A stretch of DNA of 64,000 bases, taken from the NCBI GenBank assembly GCA_904066235.2, contig CAJFCV020000005.1:11837501-11901500 (forward strand), given 5' to 3'. The notes beneath the pieces are model-generated. The model saw only the letters and a program-made list of their open reading frames with translations, was not told where the DNA came from and ran no database searches. The position numbers were made by a program, and so were the translations under genes. Each line of letters starts with the position of its first letter. The stretch's first letter is position 1. The DNA is from Bursaphelenchus xylophilus. Its lineage: Eukaryota; Nematoda; Chromadorea; Rhabditida; Aphelenchoididae. Shown here piece after piece: positions 53,205-64,000 of this stretch.

Positions 53205-54825
53205 CTGGAAAATTGGGAGAAATTAGAGGATATTAGGACGTTTTAATTGAAGGAAATTAAAACCGGCTAAATTGGGATCTTTCAAGGCGTTGGAAATGGG
53301 GGAATGGGCTCGAAAAAACAGTGGGGCTCCTGTATTTTTGATTAGCGTATAGTGAGAAACTCTTAATCAAAAACAAGGCTGTTCAGCAACAAGATCGAAA
53401 GGATACGGCAAAAAAAATGTCATTTTTTTCGTCAACCGTTTCTCCTCATTTTGCCTGTTGCCAAAGATTGCTGAATATCTCGGCCGTTTGTTCAATATGC
53501 GAGCAATGACTTTCAGGGATTGGCACGTGCTCTAGTTACATCAGTCTGCCGGAAAAATAGCGATTTTTAACACTGCGGCACCGAAAATGGCTAAATGAAG
53601 AGTATCGCGGCAAAATCAAGTTGCTTTTCACTTCCGAGCGGCGCAGCGACATTGTGCTCATTATTTTTCCGACGAACTGGTACCTTTTTGGTCTGTCATG
53701 AAAATAATAAGAGTTTGTCGCAACCCATGTACTACAATAGTATCTCCTACTCGCTCCAAACACCAGCCCCGGTCAGCCGTCGCGAAGCGACAATGGGCAA
53801 TTCCAAAGCGCGACAAATCCACATTATTTTCCCGACACACTATCAGCAGAGGTCCAACATCACCCATGGGCTTGCTACCTAGAATTCACACATGTTTTGG
53901 CGAGATAAGAGGCCACGTTACGAAGCCAAATCCCTTTCGCGGAACGGATATTTGACTCTAAAAAAGGGCTCGTTGTCTCTTCTTCGAAAAGAGGTCGAAT
54001 TTGTAAACACAAGGTGGTTTTTAACTCCTTGCCAAGAATAGCTTTGTTCAGACTTTTAAAGTCTCTGTTTCTTTATCATCACGCCCGAAAACGGAAAGGT
54101 TTTCGCGTTGGAACGCACGTCCCTGGCATTTGCAGAGAAAATAAAAAATCGGAATTTCGAAAAAAATTTTCTATTGAGAAAATTTTTTGCTTGGCATTGA
54201 AGAAAAAAACAGTCCTTTTTTGGCCATAATATATGTCATAAAGAAACATGGTGTTTATATCATATATACACAGTAGCGAAGTACGTATCTCTTCAAGCCG
54301 CCTTTTCACGGCAAGCCAGCGCAAAAATACATTGTCTAAAGTATCAGTATGTCGGGAAAATAATGAGCACAATGTCGCTGCACCAATAGCGTTGATAAAA
54401 TAAAAAGCAATTTGATTTTGCCGCAATACTATTCATTTAGCGATGTTGGACGCGGCAGAGTGCTCGCTATTTTTCCGACAGACTGATATAACTAGAGCAC
54501 GTGCCAATCACTAGAAATCGCTGCTCGCATGTTAAACAAACGGCCGAGATATTCAGCAATCCTTGGAAACAGGCAAAATGAGGAGGGACGGTTGACCAAA
54601 AAAAGAAACAATTTTTTTGGCCGTATCTTTTTGATCTTGTTGCTGTACAGCTTTACTTTTTGAATAAGAGTTTCTCATTATACGTTAGATAAAAATACAG
54701 GAGCCCCACTGTTTTTTCATGCTTATTTCCCCATTTCCAACGCCTTGAAAGATCCCAATTTAGCCGGTTTTAATTTCCTTCAATTAAAACGTCCTAATAT
54801 CCCATAATTTCTCCCAATTCGAGTT
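53205..54825. mobile_element. 1.6-kb inverted-repeat structure with three MITEs in the middle
   Basis: Arms of about 335 bp: GAAAATTGGGAGAAATTAGAGG onward at 53212 and its reverse complement ending near 54825; both include CAGTGGGGCTCCTGTATTTT and GCACGTGCTCTAGTTA. Between the arms sit family A 53541-53680, family B 53690-53840, about 500 bp of unique DNA, and family A 54343-54486. The inner arm ends resemble family F. Confidence 0.8.
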
Positions 54826-54831
54826 ACTAAG

Positions 54832-54887
54832 GCGGCGATGCAATTTTCGATGCGACAGAGTGCTCGTTATTTTCCAGAGACACTCTG
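54832..54887. repeat. family A right-end fragment
   Basis: GGCGGCGATGCAATTTTCGATGCGACAGAGTGCTCGTTATTTTCC without a left half. Confidence 0.7.
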
Positions 54888-55440
54888 CATCATCCCAACT
54901 CTCACAAAAGAAATCCTTCCTTATTAACGCTGACCTTATCAATCGCCGCTTATCCGACGGTCATTTTGAGCAAAGAAAGCCCGCAAATCCTGCTGCTGAC
55001 TAATTCACCCTAATACTCTAGATCTCGCATACCTCTCAGACCTCTCAGGTGTATGGTAGTTATAATACTTTAGGACAATTAGTCTCTCTCTCTCTCTACC
55101 CACTCAAAAATTTCAAAAATTGCAAAAAATCTTCGGAATTCGTACGGGAAATCCCAATTAGTCTCGTTGTTCGGATTGTTCAATTAAAACACCACCCGGT
55201 TTGTTGTAAAGGAGATATAAGGGATATATGAAAGCCCGAAGAAAAGAGATTTTTTGGGCGAGTGATGGATGAGATTAATTAATTTTGTAGTAAGTTGCCT
55301 CCGGGATCTTTAACAATGTAATTGGAGGGAATTATGAGAGAAGGGAGGGAGATTTTTTAGAGATTTTTAGAATGCTCCCGGAAATGGGAGTACTGTAGCT
55401 GATGAAGGTAGAAATGAATGTCTATTTTTTTTGCAGATAC
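54888..55440. other. unique spacer with a CT microsatellite
   Basis: TCTCTCTCTCTCTC near 55084. No exon recognised. Confidence 0.4.
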
Positions 55441-55441
55441 A

Positions 55442-55844
55442 CCAGTCTGTCGGGAAAATAATGTGGACTTGTCGCAGAAAAGGCCTCGCTTCGTCGCAGA
55501 ATAGATACAGTGAGGGACCTGATCCAGTGGCCAAAAACGTACCATTTTGCATCCGGGAAGTATCAAAAATGTGGCAAAATGCTTCCCTCTCCAAGTGAAA
55601 AAACTTGGCTTTGAAGTCCTTTCCATCACAAAAAGAACGGGCGGGCTTTAGAAATCCGAGTTTTTTCACTTGGAGAGGGAGGTATTTTGTCACATTTTTT
55701 GATGCTTCCTGGATGAAAAATGGTACGTTTTTTGCCACTGGATCAGGTTCCTCACTGTATCTCCAATTTTTTTCAGCCGTCGTAAAGTGATGACGGGCAA
55801 TTCCAAGGCTCGACCAATCCACATTATTTTCCCGACAGACTGAT
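55442..55844. repeat. family B MITE carrying a nested family C MITE
   Basis: B left part 55442-55504, C 55507-55759 (CAGTGAGGGACCTGATCCAG to GGTTCCTCACTG) flanked by TA, B right part to 55844. This gives a clear order of events: B first, then C. Confidence 0.9.
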
Positions 55845-56035
55845 GAAATTTGTCGCTGATATGTCTTAATAATGGCTCCGCCATAAAATTTTTACAGCAC
55901 GGTGCGTAGAGTTTGTCGCAACCCTAAAAACGGCGATAAGACAAAATTCACAGGCCTTGCTATGATTTTACCACCAAAAATTCAAAAAAAAAAAAAATAT
56001 ATGTTTCTTTAATTTGCCTTGGCAAAAAATGCCTA

Positions 56036-56169
56036 TCAGTCTGTCGGGAAAATAATGAGCACTCTGTCGCATCGAAAATCGCATCGCCGCCGAGAAAATG
56101 AATTGTGTCGCGACAAACTTAAATCGCTTTTCATTTCACCGACACTGCTCATTATTTTCCCGACATACC
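56036..56169. repeat. family A MITE
   Basis: TCAGTCTGTCGGGAAAATAA to TTATTTTCCCGACATACC. Confidence 0.85.
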
Positions 56170-57080
56170 AAAAAAAAACTAAATTTTTTTGCAAATTTAA
56201 ATTTAAAAGTACTCCAGACATTTCGCCGACCAAAAACTACCTACCCATTCACTTCAAAAATGCCAATTATTACACCAAATAAGGTCTAAAAATTGCCGCC
56301 ACGCGCTTCTAATTAAAAACTCCGCGCCCGCCGGCAATTAACATTTCGGATTCTCAAAAATCTCTTTAATTTGAAGTAGATTAAAATTTTTTGCAAATGC
56401 ACTCGGAAATTTGGGGTACTGTAGGGAAAATTAAAAGAGCGAATTTTTAAAGGGTTTAGAATTTTAATCAATATTTTTTGAGGAAAAAAGATGTAAAAAT
56501 TGTTTTTTGAAGAAAAAAATTGTTTTTTTTTTATTAAAAAAATGTTTTTGAAGTGTCGAAATAATTGATTTTTTGTCAAAAAACTGATATTTTTTCTAAA
56601 AAACAGTAAAAATTTTAGTGTGATTTTTCTTAAAATTGATATTTTTTTGATTACAAACTATCCCGTTTCCAAAAAAATATTTTTTTTCCTTCAGAAAGCG
56701 ACGTTTTTGAACTTTTTTTCAAAATACGAAAAAAAACCTTTTTTAAAAGGTATTAAAATTCACAAAAAATGGTATTTTCAAAAACATCAAGCTACGTACG
56801 CTGAGGCTTGTAGTGTGGCCGGGACTTATCCCCGAAAGATTTGCAACGACTTATCCCCTCAGGGAATAGTGGCGCATTCCAGTGCGTACGGGATTAGCCC
56901 TATCAAAACATGGGGATTTCAGGGTGGTTCGCGAAACATTTGATGGGAACACGGAAGAAATTGGCCGAGAAGTAAATAAAATACGTGTGTTTTGGAGGGG
57001 AAATTAATTTACAAATTGGCGAAATATGAAAATGGAATCAATCTGACATCGAATTCAAATTCATCGCTAATTCATCATTG
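56170..57080. other. A/T-rich low-complexity region
   Basis: Long A- and T-runs from about 56440 to 56780 inflate open frames. A moderately GC block at 56790-56940 has no recognisable coding signal. Confidence 0.4.
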
Positions 57081-57292
57081 CAGTGTGGGGGACCTGATCC
57101 AGTGGCAAAAAGCGTATCATTTAGGATCCGGGAAGCATAAAAAATGTGGCAAAATGCTTCCCTCTCCAAGTGAAAAAACTCCGATCTCAAAAGACGAAAT
57201 TTTTTCACTTGGAGAGGAAGCATTTTGCCACATTTTTGATACTTCCCAGATGCAAAATGGCACGTTTTTTGCCACTAGATCGGGTCTGTCAT
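57081..57292. repeat. family C MITE, internally shortened
   Basis: CAGTGTGGGGGACCTGATCC to GCCACTAGATCGGGTCTG. Confidence 0.8.
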
Positions 57293-57860
57293 TCGAAGTT
57301 TCGACCAAAAAAACGGTCGAAAAAACAAGCGGATTAAAACGGAAATAATTTTAACTAATTTTAGAGCCACTGAACATATTTTTTGCACAAATTTATTTCG
57401 TTGAAATTGTAAAAAAGATCTCCAAAAATCCTATTTCTCCTATTGACGTTGTAAACACCATATTATTTCCCTCATAACCCTGCCATTTTGGACTAAAGTC
57501 CTGTAATTCAAGACCTCACGGAGAGTTCAAAAAAAAAAACGGTTGTAAAATTGCACAATAAAATCTACTTTTTCCCAGTTTACCATTGAAGCTACAGTAA
57601 ATTTTAGAATTCGAAAAACAAACAATACGCAAGCCATAAATAAACAGAAAATACAAAGGTTAACTCGGCAATCATATGCATGTTGATGACATAAAGGGAA
57701 GTGCAAAGCTGTCAGAAAATAGACGAAACACCAAAAAATGTGAAGTCACAAGTACGCAGATGTAGATAATTGTCGGTTCCAAAAATGGCTAGGGAACTGT
57801 AAAACATTAAAAAATGCGTGTACTTCAAGAGGAATTATGGAGAATAAGGAACTAAAATTA
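57293..57860. other. unique spacer
   Basis: No exon, RNA gene or named repeat seen. Confidence 0.4.
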
Positions 57861-57864
57861 ACAA

Positions 57865-58180
57865 GGGAAGGGCTCCAAGTGCGACGCTCAGATGTCCTTT
57901 TAATTTTTCACATATTACGGGCATAGATCACATATTAGTTCCTGAAAATTTTAGCTTGCGCTTTGCAGGAACAGCCCAGATATTCAGCGATCTTTGAGGT
58001 CGAGAGAGCACACGAAAGGCGAACCTTCTTGTTCGCAAAAAGGGACCAGAGAAAAACACAATTTTTGGCCATAAATTTACCAGTTTCGTATGGAAAAAAG
58101 AATTTCTTGAGGAGGTATTACCCTCTACGCTAGGAATAGACATGAAACTTTTCATGCCAAAACTCGCAAAAAAGTACCCG
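57865..58180. repeat. family F dispersed repeat
   Basis: CAAGTGCGACGCTCAGAT, AAAATTTTAGCTTGCGCTTT, CAGATATTCAGCGATCTTTG and TAGGAATAGACATGAAACTT in the order seen at 13868-14145. Confidence 0.65.
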
Positions 58181-58216
58181 CGACCGCATTTTTTTCTCGA
58201 CAAGGCGAAGTATTTA

Positions 58217-58487
58217 CAGTGAACCCGATCCAGTGGCAAAAAACGTACCATTCTGCATCCGGGAAGCATCAAAAATGTGGCAAAATGCTTCCTTCTCCAA
58301 GTAAAAAAAACTTCGTTTTGAAGGTCGCGCCATTTCTCTCACAAAAAAAGCTTTCGAAATCGGAGTTTTTTTACTTGGAGAGGGAAGCATTTTGCCACAT
58401 TTTTGATACTTCCCGGATGCAAAATGGTACCTTCTCACCGACGATGCGATTTTCATCGTGGCGGGGCGCTCATTATTTTCCCGAATA
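58217..58487. repeat. family C MITE fused to a family A remnant
   Basis: C from CAGTGAACCCGATCCAGTGG to CAAAATGGTACC (58434), where it joins CGATGCGATTTTCATCG and CTCATTATTTTCCCGAATAA of family A without a C right end. Confidence 0.75.
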
Positions 58488-59464
58488 ATTGATATCACCT
58501 ACTGCAATTTTGGCAAAATTCGTCACTTTTCTATAACCTTTTTACACCTATTATTTTCTTTTTTAAGCCCAAATCTCCCGTTTATTTCGATGAAATGGAT
58601 CTCGTGAGTCCCCTGAGTACCATTCTGTATCCATTCACAGTAAAAACAAGCCAGAATAATAGGATTAGCCGACCGAAATAAGCATTCCTAATCCCATAAA
58701 ACAGTGTTGAAAACCCTGTTTTTAAGGACATCATGTGTTGGGGAAGGTGTTTGGACCGTAAGACTTGTGCACTTGCGCTGGAAGCATCTCGAATGGCGGA
58801 TTAATGCGGCAAATACAAACATCTGATTGTAAATCATATAATAGTATTATAAGGAGTGGATAAGCTACTGTGAAAAATGTTGTTTGTTTGTATTCAAAAA
58901 TAGGGAATGCAGAGATCAGAAAAAAAGGCCAGAAAATACAGTGGGACAAATTGCAAGAGGAAAAAGGTTGGTCACAGAACGTATAGGTAGAACGCAGTAA
59001 TCAAGGCATGAAACCCTTGCTCAAAATTTGCAGAAAGTCCCAAGACGTTGAACGATCTTTGCATACAAGAACAGAGATCGCCACGGCCAAAATTTCGTCG
59101 CCAGCTCTTTGCTCCCAGAGCCGGAGCCGACGCCAAATTTGCTGCTCCAGCTCCTGGCTCCCGTGCAAAATTTAAGAAGATCTCCGTCTCCGGATTTTTT
59201 GAAAAAAATATGTTTCCAAAAATATTGTAAAAGTTAGTAGTGCCAGAGATGACACATCTAAGGTTTTTGAGCCAAGTCGTAAGTTGGCGACACATCCTTC
59301 CCAGCACTTTTCAAGCAATTGATTTAACAAGACACGAAATTTTTGCTTTTCTGAATGTAGAGAAGCCTGGCTCCGACTATGGGCTCGGAAGCCGGAGCGA
59401 AGAGCCGGCACCGGAGCCGTGGAAATCTCTTTACAAGGCTACTCGGCAACAAACATCGGTGAAT
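58488..59464. other. spacer with GC-rich GCTCC/CGGAGC patches
   Basis: Short GC-rich patches at about 59085-59165 (CCCAGAGCCGGAGCCGACG) and 59365-59420 (GAAGCCGGAGCGAAGAGCCG). A similar patch recurs at 60008-60060. No exon structure supports coding. Confidence 0.4.
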
Positions 59465-59465
59465 T

Positions 59466-59966
59466 TCAGTCTGTCGGGAAAATAATGAGCACTCTGGCGC
59501 ATCGAAATCGTATCACCGCCGAGAAAATGAATGGTTTCGTAGCACCATCAAGCTTCTTTTCACTTCAGCGACACCATCGGCGCAGCTACATTGTCTCCAT
59601 TATTTTCCCGACAAACTTACACCTGCGCCTGCAATGGGGAAGCAGAAATTTTTAATCCTTTCTAAATGGTTCCCGCGGAGCTACACAAGGATTTTCATAT
59701 CAGTCTGTCGGGAAAATAATGTGCGCAAAATAGGTTTTCTAGTGCCAAAATTGACATCACTCGGAACTATCAGCCATTTCTAATTTTGCAATTAGTACCT
59801 TAGTGTCCCAAAAATATCAGTTTGTCGGGAAAATAGCGAGCGCAATGTCAGTGGGCCGCGTCGCTGAAGTGAAGAGCAATTTGATTTTGCCGCGACATAA
59901 TTCATTTTCTCGGCGATGATGTGATTTTCGATGCGACAGAGTGCTCACTATTTTCCCGACAGACAG
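59466..59966. repeat. family A MITE, a lone terminus, and a second family A MITE
   Basis: 59466-59617 complete; 59699-59722 only TCAGTCTGTCGGGAAAATAA plus a few bases; 59817-59966 complete, right end TATTTTCCCGACAGACAGA. Confidence 0.85.
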
Positions 59967-60526
59967 AAATCCACCCATCTTTTTTGCCGAGTAGTGCCTT
60001 GTAGAGAGATTGCCAGGGCTCCGGAGCCGGCTCTTAGCTCCGGCTCTGAGCGGCTCCGGCTTTCTTATGTGCGATATTTTGATGCCGGATGGAAGAGCAA
60101 AGTCCACTTCATCCTCCGCACAATTGACGTGCTTTTTTAAACCCGGAAACCCCAAAAAAATATTTCAAAACATATAAATATATACAATATAGGGACCATT
60201 TATGTAATTGCTTCGTCATCACTCGCACAATTTCGATGTTTCTCGACCCGAAGCTTAACCCCGTGCCAGCGGCTAATCCTACCGCGAAAATAACGTGTAA
60301 TTTTGTAGCATTCAAGTCGATGACTCAGTTCGGACGATTATAGACCACCCTGTTATCGCGAGTAAACAGCCATGGCATTTCCGAGTTTGCGGGGTAATCA
60401 AAAATTTATTGGGATTTTGGGCGTTTAGAAGCCTCTGGAAATCCGGGGATCTCGCTCGTTCCACACGTATCGTTGCAGGTCGGAACGAAACCGGGAGCAT
60501 TTTGTTTTTCGTCATCAATGACCTTA
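59967..60526. other. spacer with one short minus-strand open frame
   Basis: A 68-codon frame (60315-60109, starting MNATKLHVIFAVGLAAGTGL) begins with a signal-like segment. It lacks splice context, domains or a poly(A) signal that I can trust. Confidence 0.3.
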
Positions 60527-60953
60527 TCAGTTTGTCGGGAAAATAATGAGGGCAATGTCGTTGTGTCAATCGTGTCGCTGAATTGAAAGCGATTTGATTT
60601 TGTCGCGACACAATTCATTTTGGCAATACGATTTTCCAACGACAGAGTGCTCATTATTTTCCCGACAGAATAATATGTAGGTCCCGGCACGAAAGCTTGA
60701 TTTTTATGAAAAGTTTTTTTTCCACACAACTAGTAAAGGTTGATTTGCCGCTACGGAAGATTTACGTTCCCTACGTAGCGAAAAAACCAGCGCGGAAGCG
60801 ACAACACAACAGTGGAACAGCCCGTGCCTATTGGCCCTTATTGACCCATATACGAAAAATTGATTGAAAAGCAATTTGATTTTGTCGCAAAACACTCCAT
60901 TTTCTTGCAATTTTCCATGCGACAGAGTGCTCATTATTTTCCCGACAAACAGA
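60527..60953. repeat. family A MITE and a family A right half
   Basis: 60527-60671 complete (TCAGTTTGTCGGGAAAATAA to CCCGACAGA); 60868-60953 right half only (TTTTGTCGCAAAACACTCC to CCCGACAAACAGA). Confidence 0.8.
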
Positions 60954-61844
60954 TAAAAGAATTTAAAATCAAAAAAAATAGTCATCAAAAAAAATTCTAC
61001 CGTAACCCGACAAAAAAACTCAAAAAAGTCATTAAAAAAGGGGTTGAAACGGTTGTAGAGGACAAAAATATTAATTATAATCACGCCCGATCACAACAAG
61101 CCCCCCATATCCCCGCCCAATCGAGGAATTCGGAAAAAGCTAGAGGAATTTCGGATTGACGTCATTTCTCTGCGCCTCTCCTGATTTCGCACACTCTCTT
61201 GATGCCAATCGTTGCCTCGGGGTGCCAATTGTTTTCCCTTTGTTAGGGCGTCAGGAAACGAATTATTTTTAAACCCGCCGCCAAATTCCGCAAATTCCTT
61301 TCGCCGGCTGCGGCACCGATCTCTTCGGGCGGCCAGGCCGTGATTTTTGAGGCGTTTTCCCTGAGATCTCTTAAATTTGGACGCTATTTTTTATGTTTAC
61401 TAGGATGAAAAACCTACGGTATAATTGATAAGGGATGGGAAAAGCGGAAGATGGGGAAAGACAAGGTGTTTATGTCCAAACTGACCAGACCAGATCAAAG
61501 TTGAAGCGTTCTCGAGGCTGACCTTAGGTCATAGAGGCCCTTGGAGTCTTGTGGTCCCTCTTTGTGGTCGGACAAAGTCCACGTGAGAAAGAAGGACAAG
61601 GGCGAAGGTTCGCGAGGCGGAATGGTCAAGAGGAAAAATAGAATGTCACAAAGTCATACGACCGCCACCAAAAGACACAGCAGTGCTCGACGTGGTCAAG
61701 TTAATGTCAAAGTTCGTTACAAAGTGTGATCAAGGCGTGGAAGACGCGCTTATCAAAGAGCAGGCTATGGTAACATAAACTAATTAGTAGTGAGAGCACT
61801 ATCCGTAAAGTGGCGCCACAAATCAGCCGGGCGACTTTCCGGTT
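60954..61844. other. unique spacer
   Basis: I see no supportable exon. The 62-codon frame at 61541 has a random-looking composition. Confidence 0.4.
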
Positions 61845-62150
61845 ATGCCAAAGTTCGCAAAGATTCGACACTTTTTTTTGAATTTTTGGCAAAAAAAGTT
61901 TCATGCCTATATCTATTGTCGAGGGCAATGGTTTCACAAAAAATCAATTTTTTCATAGGAAACTAGCGGAGATACGGCCAAAATGACTTTTAACCTCGGG
62001 CCGCTCTCCGCGTTTCGCAAAACGACAAAGACCGTTGAATATCTCGACTGTGTTAGCTAAGCACGACCTGAAACTTTCAGGAAATGATATGTGGCATATG
62101 CATGAACTGTGCTCAAAACAAAATCTGAGCGTCGCAATTTGGACACTTGA
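61845..62150. repeat. family F dispersed repeat, reverse orientation
   Basis: CCTATATCTATTGTCGAGGG, GGGCCGCTCTCCGCGTTTCG, GTTGAATATCTCGACTGTG, CTGAGCGTCGCAATTTGG: the landmarks of 13868-14145 in reverse. Confidence 0.65.
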
Positions 62151-62650
62151 TTTGTAGATTCAAATTTCCCATCCCAAAAATTTTAGACAAACTAATTAGT
62201 TTTTGAACACCTAAAGTAATCAAATTAGCCATCAAAACTCAGTGGGTTTGATCCAAATTCCGAAAAACCTCAAAAAACTTCCGTCTTTTGGCCCTTTCCG
62301 ATTAATCTTCTGACCTACTCGTGAAACACGATCACCTTTACCGTACCCTGTCGAAAACGTGAACCACTTTTTGATGCACTCGAAAACCGGGTATTTTTAG
62401 CCAACAATTGCGACAATTGCCTCGAGGCAATAAATCGGGAATGGAAGCAGGGATGTCAGATGCAAAAATAAAAAAGTGCAATGCTATTTTGGGGTCGGAA
62501 TGAAACGGGATCGGGACGGTTCATGGCTGGGATTTGACAAGATCTGATTTCCACTCGCGAAAATAAAGGTTACATGCATAAAGAAAGAGAGGAGATGGAG
62601 TCTGATCAAGTGACAATACGTATTTCATGTTATGCAGAATATAGTTTATC
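62151..62650. other. unique spacer
   Basis: No features supported. Confidence 0.4.
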
Positions 62651-62651
62651 A

Positions 62652-63105
62652 TCAGTCTGTCGGGAAAATAATGAGTCTGTCGCATCGAAAATCGCATCGC
62701 CACCGAGAAAATGAATTGTGTCGCGGCAAAGTCGAATTGCTTTTTACTTCAGCGACACTATTGCAGCACCGACAGTGCGCTCATTATTTTCCCGACAGAC
62801 TGAAATCTAATTTGCCTCATATTTATAAAAAATCGACAGTGTTTACAAATTCTCACGACGCAAAAAAATTCACAGCTTACAATGACGGACCTGATCCAGT
62901 GACAAAAAACGTACCATTTTGTATCCGGGAAGCATCAGAAATGCGGCAAAATGCTTCCCTCTCCAAGTGAAAAACTCTGATTTCTAAACAGCGCCCTTCA
63001 AAACGAAGTTCTTTCACTTGAAGAGGGAGGCATTTTGCCACATTTTTGATGCTTCCCGGATGCAAAATGGAACGTTTTTTGTCACTGGATCAGGTCCGCA
63101 CTATA
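62652..63105. repeat. family A MITE then family C MITE
   Basis: A 62652-62803 (TCAGTCTGTCGGGAAAATAA to CCCGACAGACTGA); C 62880-63105 (GACGGACCTGATCCAGTGAC to GGTCCGCACTATA). Confidence 0.85.
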
Positions 63106-64000
63106 ATTTCAGAGCTCGGTCGAAATACTACTACATATTTTAAAACCTCTGTTTGACAAGAAGATGATAAAGATATGGCTTCTATAATATTCTAACAAGT
63201 CGAAGAATTTACACAAAAAATCACAAAAAAACCCCATTATCATTTCTTTGCCAACTCTCGACCTAAAAATCTCGGTCGTTTTTGCAAATCGCGAACTATA
63301 GTGGCTGACAAAATCTTCTTTCCACCTGTATCTCGGGAACCGTTGGGCCTAGAACCTCCAAATTCGGCATAGAAACATTATGGGGCAATCTAACATCACA
63401 CCCAAAAAATCATATCAGTTTCAGTGCACTTTTTATGCAAACGGCAAAAACGTGATGACAAAATTTTCTTTCCACCGCTTGTAAATTATAAGCCAGAGGG
63501 CGCTATGGCATGATTGTGGTGTCGTTGTGATCGCGAAGAAGTCCTCTTTCGATCCGTGGCACAATTTTACAGGACCTTTCGTTTGTTCGCCCTTGGGCGT
63601 CTGCCCAAGAACATTATTGTAAATTTGTACCACGTTTTCATCAAAACCCGCCCCACATGGACTACTTCCCTGTTTAATATAAACAGCAATAAAACAGACC
63701 CCACACCCGCTGCCTCACGACCACCAACACCTTTTTATTTCCGAACCCTTTGGCCATGAACTCCGAGTGTCCGAAATTTATGCTCCTACGAATCGAATGG
63801 GGGGTATAAACAAAGCTAATAAAACATGGAATTATTTCTCCATTCGAGTGATTGAATCCTCATTACAACGCCTCTGCCTTTACGGCGCTGATCGGCGATT
63901 AATGAGGGGTGAAAGGGCCGGAACTGACTCATCCCGGGGATCAAGCGGATCGCGGATATTCGGGCGAAAATCAAAGGGATTTGGAATGAGAAGGCTGCAA
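63106..64000. other. spacer at window end; possible cut-off repeat
   Basis: AAAATCTTCTTTCCACCTGT near 63310 and AAAATTTTCTTTCCACCGCT near 63461 are imperfect direct repeats, suggesting a repeat unit of about 150 bp. No gene is supported up to the window end. Confidence 0.35.

Noticed and set aside
60109..60315. 68-codon frame with signal-like start
   Set aside because: Short, no splice or poly(A) support, and its C-terminal half is AT-rich noise.

Overview
The window is a stretch of nuclear DNA from a nematode, probably a free-living or entomopathogenic chromadorean; I cannot name the genus. The evidence is gene content (receptor-type guanylyl cyclase, DUF1647 glycosyltransferase-like protein, GT14 Core-2/I-branching family, N-domain-only TIMP), many short exons joined at GTAAGT...TTTTCAG introns, and an AG acceptor just upstream of the TIMP start codon that looks like a spliced-leader site.

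Genes in order: the last exon(s) of U1 snRNP 70K (+, about 0.8-1.8 kb); a single-domain TIMP (-, 1.9-3.8 kb); a GT14 glycosyltransferase with a His/Gly-rich stem (-, 4.4-7.6 kb); a DUF1647 protein (+, 9.2-14.6 kb); a 16-exon receptor guanylyl cyclase (+, 15.7-26.7 kb); a four-TM orphan with a long hydrophilic tail (-, 27.5-31.3 kb); the first exon of an unrecognised gene (+, 37.1 kb, possible last exon near 40.1 kb); a secreted Arg/Asp/Gly-rich protein (-, 43.2-44.8 kb); a 93-residue Lys/Cys-rich orphan (+, 47.1-49.8 kb); a secreted basic orphan (-, 51.8-52.6 kb). I rebuilt the exons by hand. In every multi-exon model called complete here, the summed coding length is a multiple of three. From 53 to 64 kb I see no convincing gene.

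Most remaining DNA is transposon debris, nearly all palindromic. Families named here: A and B (termini CAGTCTGTCGGGAAAATAA, about 135-165 bp, A continuing TGAGCAC, B continuing TGTGGA); C (termini CAGTGGGGGACCTGATCCAG, about 250 bp, near-perfect hairpin, TA target duplication); D1 and D2 (termini CACGTCAAA, about 225-232 bp, 5-bp GC-rich target duplications); E (arrays built on the palindrome GCACAGTGC); F (a degenerate 150-330 bp dispersed repeat). Larger Tc1/mariner-like foldbacks occur at 9983-11472, 21557-24905, 47760-49159 and 49901-51199; two carry recognisable transposase pieces. Elements are nested up to three deep and fill introns, so a gene of about 3.2 kb coding length spans 11 kb.

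The most interesting observation is in the guanylyl cyclase. One intron (19259-19405) appears to be a family A element spliced almost exactly at its own termini, the only simple junction choice that keeps the 1081-codon frame open. The same protein keeps its two metal-binding Asp residues but has lost the transition-state Asn and Arg of the cyclase domain.
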